Part shown: positions 1-6,484 of the stretch, piece by piece | Layout of the letters: every line of letters begins with the position of its first letter | How positions within the stretch are numbered: the first letter of the stretch is position 1 | Source of the DNA: Spongiibacteraceae bacterium | GTDB lineage: Bacteria; Pseudomonadota; Gammaproteobacteria; Pseudomonadales; PIVM01 | Assembly (NCBI GenBank): GCA_030618505.1 | Contig: JAUXDF010000063.1 | Coordinates: 1-11,298, forward strand | DNA length: 11,298 nt | Reading direction: 5' to 3' | Translations under genes and position numbers: made by a program | The notes under the pieces: model-generated | Database searches by the model: none | What the model was told of the DNA's origin: nothing | The model's input: the letters and a program-made list of their open reading frames with translations, nothing else

Positions 1-120
1 GTTTTCGATAATTAAGTCCGGTCATGGCCAGCACCAATCTAGCTCCTAGGCCTTTTCAAGGCCTTTAAGTCGCAAGATTGGTGTTGGCCATGACCTCTTT
101 GTTTGATTTCTGGATGGGCA
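1..120 (+). mobile_element. MITE-like palindromic element, copy 1 (left end cut by window edge)
   Basis: This is the right-hand 120 bases of the same element that is complete at 5222-5361. Alignment is gap-free, with base p here matching base 5241+p there. Arms 20-43 and 72-95 form a long hairpin around a conserved loop that contains its own perfect stem, AGGCCTT-TTC-AAGGCCT. The element ends in TTTCTGGATGGGCA (107-120) and is followed by CTAG (121-124), the proposed target duplication. The left 20 bases and left CTAG should lie just outside the window; this is a prediction. The right end is 28 bases past the stop codon of the minus-strand membrane protein gene. No transposase is present, so any mobility would need one supplied in trans. 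Confidence 0.7.
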
Positions 121-148
121 CTAGCTAGAGCTGTAGAGTGGACACCTC

Positions 149-1966
149 CTATTCGTTAACCCCACCTAAGATACAGCCCCATTGCTTAACTTTTTGTAAA
201 TCCATATTTTTCTCCTTCCTTCCTGTGGAGAATCCGGTAGGTGGCACAGTATGCATAACTCCAAAGTCAGCAAGATCTTCATAGCTGATAATGCTGGCTT
301 TGTAGCGACGGCAAAGGTGTTTTATTTCATCTTCGGAAAGTTTGGAGAGAGACATAATAACGGGCTTATTCCGCAGGTATGGATCATTTCTAATCAGGTC
401 CAAGCCAAAGAAAACTCGCTTATCATCCAACAATACAATCTCTACATTCTGGCGAACAAGAAAACTATAAGCATCCTTCATGGGCTGCACATACTTTTTC
501 ATCTGAATTGAACGCATTGGCAAACTCACCAACAGCGATGCAATCAATAGGCAGGATAGGTAGTGAAGTACTTTTTTTGATTTAACAGAATAAAAATCAG
601 CCCCTGACAGACAACGATCAAAAGCGAAAACCGCCAGAATAACAATGCTCCCCATGGTGCCTTGCATGTAACGATAGCCCCAACCGTGCATGCCATCAGG
701 CATCAAGATTGAGTGAGTGATGAACGCAAGCAAAATTGAAAACAGGCAAAGATTAATCAGTACCGGCTTCTTGTCACGCATAAACAGCGACGCAACAAAT
801 AAAACGAGCAGGGGTATGCCCAACCAAGCCAGTAGTCGCATGAAATTGGTGAAAATATAGGCCGAACTCATAAAAGTGCTAAACTGATAGGCGCCAGTAG
901 GTATATTTCGCATATGAAAATAACCGCGCAAATATCGGCTATTTAAAAAGAAACCAACATCATCAATGCTGGCCCCTAGTACAAAGATCCTTATAAGTTC
1001 ATGCCAGTGAAGCCAAAACATTATGGCAAACAAGTAGGTTATACAGGCGTAAATAAAGAGTCGATAATTCTTACTAAAAAGAGCCCAAAGGACAAAGGGG
1101 GCCGCAAAAAGTAAATGTGCATGTATTTGATGAAGGCCAACCGCCAAAAAGCCCACCACCATTGCCATAAGTTGATATCTTTTGTCTTTTTGAATAAAGA
1201 AGAGGAGCCATAATAAATTAAAAAATAATATTGCGGGCCACGCAAAGGATGGCATAGCGGGAAAAATAAAGTGCGGGGATGTTGCCAACAAGACTGCAGC
1301 CAGCCCCCAAAGCCATGGTTTGTCTGGCCAAATATTTTTTGCAATGCGATGTATTAGAGGTATGCAAGCTGCTGCCAGAATGGCGTTAGTCAACATGCCG
1401 ATATTTATTAATTCAAATATCGCCCACAACCAGCTAAAAACTGGCCTGTAACCAGATGTCCAAGCGTCAGTACCATCAAAATTGAAAATAAATAAAGGCT
1501 GCAAGGCTTGTCTGTAAGGTTGGAACTCTTGCGGCAGGTGTGCGACCAAATCACCATTTAATGAAATAGCAGCTTGCCATTCCACCAAATACTCATCAAG
1601 CGAATAGGTATATCCATGCAAAAAAATCGCCCCTAAACAGATGAAAATGCCAGTGACAACAGCAAGAATCCAGGGCAGTGATTTTGCTTGTAGAACATTC
1701 TTTATTTTATTGCTTACATCTACCTGAATAACATTCTGTAGAAAAACACATACAACTACTGTAGCAGCGGTAAATAAACACCAAAGGGTGTCCTGGGAAT
1801 AAAAGTTATAAAAAGTAATACTGGCTGCATTTGTTTGAAATATTTCTGATAGAAGGGCTTCTAGCGTAAAACCAAGATAAGAGGCAAGCAACATAATTAC
1901 TGTGCTTACTAAAATGCCAGTTTTCAGGTTATGGGGTGTTTGAAAATATTTAATCTTTAAACTCAT
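149..1966 (-). CDS. Polytopic membrane protein, GT-C glycosyltransferase-like
   Basis: A 605-residue integral inner-membrane protein with about 12 to 13 hydrophobic segments, between residues 18 and 484, and a soluble tail of about 120 residues. The loop after the third segment carries an Asp-Glu pair (SLDEYLVEW, 122-130). It is followed by an SGYRPVFSWLW stretch (171-181), a His-rich GLHQIHAHLL (277-286) and an aromatic MHGWGYRYMQG (426-436). An acidic pair in the first large periplasmic loop plus many helices is the layout of GT-C enzymes of the GT39/ArnT type, which use polyprenyl-phosphate sugars. The assignment rests on architecture, not on a recognised homologue, so substrate and acceptor are unknown. 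The ATG at 1966 has no clear Shine-Dalgarno, so the start is uncertain. It stands alone, and its DNA is visibly more AT-rich than the lpt genes, which could mean transfer. Confidence 0.7.
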   Translation of the reverse strand: MSLKIKYFQTPHNLKTGILVSTVIMLLASYLGFTLEALLSEIFQTNAASITFYNFYSQDTLWCLFTAATVVVCVFLQNVIQVDVSNKIKNVLQAKSLPWILAVVTGIFICLGAIFLHGYTYSLDEYLVEWQAAISLNGDLVAHLPQEFQPYRQALQPLFIFNFDGTDAWTSGYRPVFSWLWAIFELINIGMLTNAILAAACIPLIHRIAKNIWPDKPWLWGLAAVLLATSPHFIFPAMPSFAWPAILFFNLLWLLFFIQKDKRYQLMAMVVGFLAVGLHQIHAHLLFAAPFVLWALFSKNYRLFIYACITYLFAIMFWLHWHELIRIFVLGASIDDVGFFLNSRYLRGYFHMRNIPTGAYQFSTFMSSAYIFTNFMRLLAWLGIPLLVLFVASLFMRDKKPVLINLCLFSILLAFITHSILMPDGMHGWGYRYMQGTMGSIVILAVFAFDRCLSGADFYSVKSKKVLHYLSCLLIASLLVSLPMRSIQMKKYVQPMKDAYSFLVRQNVEIVLLDDKRVFFGLDLIRNDPYLRNKPVIMSLSKLSEDEIKHLCRRYKASIISYEDLADFGVMHTVPPTGFSTGRKEKNMDLQKVKQWGCILGGVNE

Positions 1967-2663
1967 GTTTTATTATTGGAATAATTACTGTCGCCCTGCC
2001 TTCGAGTAGTCACTCGGGACGCAATAGACACCTCCCCAATAACAATTCCATCACCTTCAAAAATACTTCCCTTAAAATCAGGAAAAAAGCATTGAAATCC
2101 CACACTAATCAGCATCAATTAAAGCATCTCAGGCCATATAGTCAACAATAAAACGACTTCCAAGCAACTAATCAAGCACTAGTCCACCATGATTTCTTCC
2201 ATTAAACTGACACTGAAGATGGCAAAAACTATCTCGATGCTCCGCCTGAGTCTGCGCTAATGTACCATATAGAGGGTGTCGAACACCTTGTTATTGACGA
2301 TGGTTTCAGCGTCCAGATTTTAGAAATCATCAAACAGTGGAACGGAGCGGGTCCAGATTGCGCGCCGGGTTTTTCAAAAACCCGTTTAACTTATCAAGGC
2401 ATTATCTCGAACAGTAATTGACCAGCATCAAAGGCTATGATAAATTTGTCTCAACGTTTTTCCTTGTTATTGTCCGCCCTCGTATATATAACAAAAAATT
2501 ACCGGGAACTGGGATAGTAAGGCACCGCAAAATAATAAGAATATTCACTTGTATTTCAACTAGATAAGTTCAATAAGCACCGTAACCCTAGTCCATACAA
2601 GCTAATAACCAAGCAACGATACTAATGTAATCGCCAACAGATTGAATGGCAGAGGGATAGAAA
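1967..2663. other. 697-bp AT-rich spacer between divergent genes
   Basis: It separates the start of the minus-strand membrane protein gene from the start of the phosphoesterase gene, so promoters for both should lie here. I could not pick a convincing -35/-10 pair for either. It holds a likely gene remnant (2206-2421, listed separately), a perfect inverted repeat CGGGTTTTT-C-AAAAACCCG at 2366-2384 inside that remnant, and a 26-codon ORF at 2437-2517. That ORF starts like a signal peptide (MINLSQRFSLLLSALVY), but its AAGG is only two bases from the ATG. The rest shows no recognisable structure. Confidence 0.5.
2206..2421 (+). pseudogene. Possible C-terminal remnant of an unrecognised gene
   Basis: The frame starting with TDTEDGKNYLDAPPES is open for 71 codons to a TGA at 2419-2421 and reads like real protein: mixed composition, LVIDDGFSVQILEIIKQW in the middle, and CAPGFSKTRLTYQG near the end. 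The only internal ATG is at 2260, which would give 53 residues and has no obvious Shine-Dalgarno. The frame is cut upstream by TAA at 2203. Beyond that stop it reads protein-like for about 17 more codons (ending LVHHDFFH), then meets another TAA at 2149. This suggests a decayed coding region with a nonsense mutation. I do not recognise the family. It could also be a chance open frame. Confidence 0.35.
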
Positions 2664-4034
2664 ATGCTTAAATTTACCAAAGAGATGCTACCGGTAGCGG
2701 GTATTGCGGGCATATTGCTGTTTGCGACAGGCTGTGTTGATCGGCCTCCGCTATTTCCAGCGACCTATGATCGCAATGAAATTTCCCTGAGCAATACCGT
2801 TGTTACGCTAGCGGGTAAAATTTATCGCGAAACTAACTCACCAGCAAAAATCCAGGTCATTAATCATGACAGCACTTTCGAGCCACCTCACATGGCGGGT
2901 TGCGACTCGAATAGCGAGTACTGCGCTTACGAATTTACCAATGTCAATCCTGATTTAATTGTCAGACTGGAGACTGTTGACGTTAATGGTATTACTGCTT
3001 GGACTGAAAGCCAAACTACAGCTGGCTATTACCCCATCCACACTCGCCTGGGGTTTAATTCAAACTCCGCCCCTTACTCTCAGAATGCCTGGCGTCAGAT
3101 TGAACTCACCGAGACCCTGAAGAGTAACAGTTATTTTGACCGTTACTTTCCCGAAACATCTCCTTACAGTGGGCTAGAGCCAACTCGTGTCGCCCTGGCT
3201 GGCCACCTTCGCTTTTTCGTAGACCATCAAGACTTATTTAAACTGATGGCTGACAATATCGAGGCGCAATCAGCTGATTACGTCTTTATGCTGGGAGACT
3301 TCAACCGCTCTGACAAGCTCGAAGAATATATCGACATTGAAGACAATTTCATGGCGAGACTGACCACTACCAATGCAGGAAAAACAATCTACCTGCCTGG
3401 CAACCATGAAATGAGAAATATCCACCTCGAGAACAATGTCGAGGGTTATACAGCTGGACTCTTCTACGAGCGCTATCCCGACCCTTATTACCCCCTTGAT
3501 CCGAATAAACCTTCACCTACCCCCCCATACCCGGGTATGCCTTTAAACCCAAACCCAGAGCTAATTCAGACCCCGACCCTGAACATCGTCCCGATTCACT
3601 CCGGAGGTGACTCAGTGGCAACTATGTCTGATCGTATGGATGCAGCCCAAATTCTAATGGTCGATTCCACCCTGCCTACCATGGTGCTTAGTGCCCAACG
3701 TGTCTGGACCCTCTGGCACTGGACTCAGGACTGGCTAATGCCGTATTTTAAATCCTCAGACATTATGCCCCTGCTGACATTTCTGGAAGCTGACGGTGCT
3801 ACAGCACGCCAACCAGTGGTACGTGCTGATGTAATGATTGATGGCGACTCACAGGACGAGATACAAACGGGTCTTCTGTATTTCTGGGATCGCCTGCCAT
3901 GGGCCTCAGTGGGAATGGATGCGCAAATATATTTCTCGGTTGTGACCATGGGACAAGATGACCGTATCTTGCGTATTCGCCCGTTTTATTTGGATCTGCC
4001 AGCTGAGCACCAATACTACAAGGACGTATTTTAG
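2664..4034 (+). CDS. Divergent calcineurin-like metallophosphoesterase lipoprotein
   Basis: A 456-residue predicted lipoprotein. A hydrophobic signal (residues 9-22) ends in LFATGC with the lipid cysteine at 24. Asp is not at +2, so outer-membrane targeting is the default expectation. Residues 40-165 may be a beta-rich domain. Metallophosphoesterase motifs follow: AGH at 179-181 where the family has DxH, LGD at 210-212 (GD motif), and GNHE at 246-249. A Pro/Asn-rich stretch lies at about 271-305. No GHxH-type C-terminal motif is visible, so the two-metal site looks incomplete; it may be a very divergent enzyme or an inactive relative. The start is supported by AGAGG at 2651-2655, eight bases before the ATG. 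It converges with the WD40 lipoprotein gene. Fold assignment is fairly sure; activity is not. Confidence 0.7.
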   Translation: MLKFTKEMLPVAGIAGILLFATGCVDRPPLFPATYDRNEISLSNTVVTLAGKIYRETNSPAKIQVINHDSTFEPPHMAGCDSNSEYCAYEFTNVNPDLIVRLETVDVNGITAWTESQTTAGYYPIHTRLGFNSNSAPYSQNAWRQIELTETLKSNSYFDRYFPETSPYSGLEPTRVALAGHLRFFVDHQDLFKLMADNIEAQSADYVFMLGDFNRSDKLEEYIDIEDNFMARLTTTNAGKTIYLPGNHEMRNIHLENNVEGYTAGLFYERYPDPYYPLDPNKPSPTPPYPGMPLNPNPELIQTPTLNIVPIHSGGDSVATMSDRMDAAQILMVDSTLPTMVLSAQRVWTLWHWTQDWLMPYFKSSDIMPLLTFLEADGATARQPVVRADVMIDGDSQDEIQTGLLYFWDRLPWASVGMDAQIYFSVVTMGQDDRILRIRPFYLDLPAEHQYYKDVF

Positions 4035-4047
4035 AAAATAATTAGTC

Positions 4048-4084
4048 AAAAGCCCCGTTAGCTTAGCAGCTACGGGGCTTTTTT
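4048..4084. terminator. Bidirectional rho-independent terminator
   Basis: Stem AAGCCCCGT (4050-4058) pairs with ACGGGGCTT (4072-4080), with a further AGC/GCT pairing inside. A run of six T (4079-4084) follows on the plus strand, and AAAA (4048-4051) precedes it, giving a short U-run on the minus strand. It lies between the convergent ends of the phosphoesterase gene (stop at 4034) and the WD40 gene (stop at 4103), so it probably serves both. It is stronger in the plus direction. Confidence 0.85.
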
Positions 4085-4102
4085 ATGGCCGACTCTCTCA
4101 GG

Positions 4103-5092
4103 CTACCGGGTCAAAACATGCAAATAGCCGTTAGAAGCTAGCGCATAAAAAGTCTTATTATCTTCACCAAAGGCCAGTGCTGTTACCGCCGTACCGGTTG
4201 GCTTCCAGGCATCACGCTTTGGCAGCAGCCAACGCTTTATCTCTTTTAGGTTTTGCACATCCCACAGCTGTACCAGACGATCTGAGGAGCCCGTTAATAA
4301 ATAACGGCCATCAGCGGAGAACTCGGCAGCGCCAAAAGTCAGCCCGCGTTGCAGGGCGTAACTTTTTAATGGCAGCTCACCAATTGCATCGCCACTGCTA
4401 GCATCCCACAGCATCGCTTTGTCATATTTACTCACACTAAAGGCCCGATCCCCTTGGCGTGAAATAGCCACCAGTCTGACCTCATCCTCATGCTGCCAGT
4501 CATAGATCAGCTTGCCTGTGCTGACATCCCACAGCTTGGCGGTATTGTCCTCTGAACCGCTGATCGCAAGACGACCATCTTCTGATAAATCCACGCTGCG
4601 AACTCGGTTTTTATGATAGAAGGTGCGCTTGATACCGCCACGTTTGACGTCATACATAACCATACTATGATCGGCCAAACCCAACAGGGCGAAATTAGCT
4701 TGCGGGCTCAGCGCCACCGACAGCACCTCATGGGGAGCCGTCCAGAAAGTAATAGCCTTACCGCTCTGCGTATCCCATAACACCATCGTCTGATGATCTG
4801 CGGTAAAGGCAAAATTTTCTTCCGGCGAAAAGGCGGCGGCCATCACATTGGTCTGCTCTCCCTTTTTATGATTCCAGTTAAACAGTCGTTCATGATCCTT
4901 AACACGCCAAAGACTGGCACCGTGGGTGATCGAACCAACAATGGCAAACTGCGCTTTGGGTGAAATAGCGGCACTATAGGTGCCCTTGACCGCCACCTCC
5001 CAGCTTTTTGTTGGTTTATCCGCGCCACTGCAGGCGCCAAGCATGCAGATAACAACAATGTAGCCAAGTTGCCGTAAAATAGCCTTGTGCAT
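4103..5092 (-). CDS. WD40-repeat lipoprotein, seven-bladed propeller
   Basis: A 329-residue predicted lipoprotein. The signal segment ends in MLGAC with the lipid cysteine at 21 and Ser at +2, pointing to the outer membrane. The rest is seven WD40-like units of about 40 residues. Blade ends are readable as ASLWRVKD, MVLWDTQSG, MVMYDVKRG, AKLWDVSTG, AMLWDASSG and VQLWDVQN, and the last closes with GYLHVLTR. Seven units are enough for a closed beta-propeller, normally a protein-binding platform; the partner is unknown. I chose the ATG at 5092, preceded by AAGAG. An in-frame TTG six codons upstream (5110) has no Shine-Dalgarno and would add a Lys-rich MKKEKK. The gene lies downstream of the terminator that closes the mlaF transcript, so it likely has its own promoter in 5093-5155, though I see no clear one. 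Confidence 0.8.
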   Translation of the reverse strand: MHKAILRQLGYIVVICMLGACSGADKPTKSWEVAVKGTYSAAISPKAQFAIVGSITHGASLWRVKDHERLFNWNHKKGEQTNVMAAAFSPEENFAFTADHQTMVLWDTQSGKAITFWTAPHEVLSVALSPQANFALLGLADHSMVMYDVKRGGIKRTFYHKNRVRSVDLSEDGRLAISGSEDNTAKLWDVSTGKLIYDWQHEDEVRLVAISRQGDRAFSVSKYDKAMLWDASSGDAIGELPLKSYALQRGLTFGAAEFSADGRYLLTGSSDRLVQLWDVQNLKEIKRWLLPKRDAWKPTGTAVTALAFGEDNKTFYALASNGYLHVLTR

Positions 5093-5157
5093 TTTTTTCT
5101 CTTTTTTCAATGGCTTTGCTTAACGATATGCTTAAGCTTAGTCGATATTACAGGCAT

Positions 5158-5192
5158 GAAAAAGCCCGCAGGAAAAGTTTCCTAACGGGCTT
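5158..5192 (-). terminator. Rho-independent terminator of the mlaF transcript
   Basis: Read on the minus strand, AAGCCCG (5192-5186) pairs with CGGGCTT (5168-5162). An inner GGAAA/TTTCC stem lies inside, and five U (5163-5159) follow. It is oriented to stop transcripts coming from mlaF, whose stop codon is 185 bases upstream. Of those bases, 144 are the palindromic element plus one target copy, so before insertion the terminator would have been about 41 bases past the mlaF stop, a normal distance. Confidence 0.8.
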
Positions 5193-5221
5193 GATAGGTA
5201 ATAAATTACGTAACTAATTAG

Positions 5222-5361
5222 TGCCTAACCAGAAACCGGAAGTTTTCGAAAATTAAGTCCGCTCCTGTCCAACGCAAATCTTGCTCCTAGGCCTTTTCAA
5301 GGCCTTTAAGTCGCAAGATTTGCGTTGGCCAGGATCTCTTTGTCTAATTTCTGGATGGGCA
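5222..5361 (+). mobile_element. MITE-like palindromic element, copy 2 (complete, 140 bp)
   Basis: Left end TGCCTAACCAGAAA and the complement of the right end, TGCCCATCCAGAAA, match at 12 of 14 bases and are the terminal inverted repeats. The element is flanked by TTAG at 5218-5221 and TTAG at 5362-5365, a four-base target duplication. Inside, arms 5261-5284 and 5313-5336 pair, enclosing a loop with the perfect stem AGGCCTT (5289-5295) / AAGGCCT (5299-5305). There is no coding capacity. TTAG here and CTAG at copy 1 both fit YTAR, a target known for IS5-group transposases, but family membership is inference. It lies 15 bases past the mlaF stop, between that gene and its terminator. Confidence 0.75.
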
Positions 5362-5376
5362 TTAGTTAATAAAATA

Positions 5377-6168
5377 TCAGTAGAAAAAATCTGCCTCGAT
5401 ATCCTCTGCGGGATAATGAAATTTTACCGGCCCGTCGGGCAAGCCCTTCATAAATTGCTGAACGCGAGGCTCCTTCTTGCTCAACAATTCCCCCGGTGTG
5501 CCCTGATCAATAATCTTGCCTTCGGCCAAGAGATAAATTTTGTCAGCGATTTGGGCGGTTTCATGCACATCATGGGAAACAATAATACTGCTTAAACCCA
5601 TGGTCTCGTTTAAGGATTTTATCAGTTTTAACACCACCCCCATGGAGATAGGGTCCTGGCCGGCGAAGGGCTCATCGTACATAATAATTTGCGGATCCAG
5701 AATAATCGCTCTGGCTAGTGCGACACGACGCGCCATCCCCCCCGACAACTGGGAGGGCATTAGTTCACGAGCACCGCGCAAACCCACCGCCTGCAGCTTC
5801 ATCAGTACCAGATCACGAATATAAGATGATGGCAAATCAGTGTGTACACGCAGGGGGAAAGCCACATTTTCATAGACCGTCATATCAGTGAAGAGTGCTC
5901 CGCTTTGAAACAACATCCCCATTTTACGGCGCAGGTTAAACAATGATCTTCGGTTCAGACCGTGGATATTTTCACCGTCCACCCACACAGAACCCTGATC
6001 GGGCCGTAGCTGGCCGGCAATCATTCTCAACAAAGTCGTCTTGCCAGTACCGCTTGGGCCCATAATTGCGGTTATTTTGCCACGCTCAATATTCAGGTTA
6101 ACGCCATCAAAAATACTTCGCTCATCTCGCTCAAAGCAGAGTTCCCTGATCTCAATAATTGATGTCAT
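5377..6168 (-). CDS. mlaF: Phospholipid ABC transporter ATP-binding protein MlaF
   Basis: The 263-residue cytoplasmic ATPase of the MlaFEDB complex, which moves phospholipids between the inner membrane and periplasmic MlaC to keep the outer membrane asymmetric. All ATPase motifs are intact: Walker A GPSGTGKT (37-44), Q-loop FQSGALF (87-93), signature LSGGM (141-145), Walker B IIMYDE (161-166) and switch His199. The C-terminal tail GPVKFHYPAEDIEADFF matches the tail of E. coli MlaF, which packs on the neighbouring subunit. This separates it from other ABC ATPases. Start ATG at 6168 has AAAGG (complement of 6180-6184) 11 bases upstream. In E. coli mlaEDCB follow directly; here an unrelated region follows, so MlaF would need partners encoded elsewhere. 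It is divergent from yrbG, as usual. Confidence 0.95.
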   Translation of the reverse strand: MTSIIEIRELCFERDERSIFDGVNLNIERGKITAIMGPSGTGKTTLLRMIAGQLRPDQGSVWVDGENIHGLNRRSLFNLRRKMGMLFQSGALFTDMTVYENVAFPLRVHTDLPSSYIRDLVLMKLQAVGLRGARELMPSQLSGGMARRVALARAIILDPQIIMYDEPFAGQDPISMGVVLKLIKSLNETMGLSSIIVSHDVHETAQIADKIYLLAEGKIIDQGTPGELLSKKEPRVQQFMKGLPDGPVKFHYPAEDIEADFFY

Positions 6169-6334
6169 AAACAGGACAACCTTTCATCTTTTCACCTGTT
6201 CTCAAACTGCTGCCGGCAACACCAGACCCTGTGCAAAACACAGCCCGAAAAGTACAATTTTTAATCCTTTGACAAGAAAAGCTAACGCCGGGCAGCAATA
6301 CAGTCTATATTTGCATCCCGCCCCGATTTGAGTT

Positions 6335-6372
6335 GGCGTTATTGTATAGCAGAAAGCGTTATAATACTAAGT
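6335..6372 (+). promoter_or_regulatory. Likely sigma-70 promoter of the yrbG-kds-lpt operon
   Basis: A perfect -10 box TATAAT lies at 6360-6365. Upstream -35 candidates are weak (TTATTG with a 15-base spacer, or GCGTTA with 18). Transcription would begin near 6372, leaving a leader of about 110 nt before the yrbG ATG. Confidence 0.45.
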
Positions 6373-6424
6373 TCGGCTTGGGCGAGGAAAGCGCTGCAAG
6401 GGATTGAAGGGACCCGAGAAAGTA

Positions 6425-6469
6425 ATGGAAAAAGAAATGGGCCGATATCACCGCGCCACTTATAACTGA
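6425..6469 (+). CDS. Possible 14-codon leader peptide upstream of yrbG
   Basis: The frame MEKEMGRYHRATYN runs from ATG to a TGA whose last two bases begin the GAGG that is the best ribosome binding site of yrbG. A weak GAGAAAG lies just before the ATG. Position inside the predicted leader and the stop overlapping the next Shine-Dalgarno would allow translational coupling. There is no recognisable attenuator series of one amino acid, and nothing proves it is translated. Confidence 0.3.
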   Translation: MEKEMGRYHRATYN

Positions 6470-6484
6470 GGTAACAACACAACG

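Larger units (their letters stand above)
6169..6484. other. 316-bp divergent intergenic region, mlaF / yrbG
   Basis: It should hold the promoters for both mlaF and the yrbG-lpt operon. The plus-strand promoter and leader are described separately. For mlaF, a TTGTCA-like box is readable on the minus strand near 6269-6274, but no good -10 stands at the right distance, so I do not call it. No known regulator site is recognised. Confidence 0.5.

Noticed and set aside
141..149. GACACCTCC here and at 2027-2035, flanking the membrane protein gene as possible IS ends
   Set aside because: Only nine bases match, in direct orientation, with no inverted ends, target duplication or transposase. Probably chance.
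2366..2384. Perfect inverted repeat CGGGTTTTT-C-AAAAACCCG as a terminator
   Set aside because: The loop would need stem bases, the stem is mostly A-T, only TTT follows, and it lies inside the apparent gene remnant.
5261..5336. Integron attC site, because GTCCAAC and GTTGGCC flank a variable hairpin
   Set aside because: GTTGGCC breaks the GTTRRRY rule, copy 1 has GGCCAGC in place of the AAC-ending box, and the conserved parts are the ends and centre. No integrase or cassette structure is visible.
1..5365. The whole 5.2-kb segment as a composite transposon between the two repeat copies
   Set aside because: No transposase is present, each copy appears to have its own target sequence (CTAG, TTAG), and the terminator position implies copy 2 inserted alone next to mlaF.
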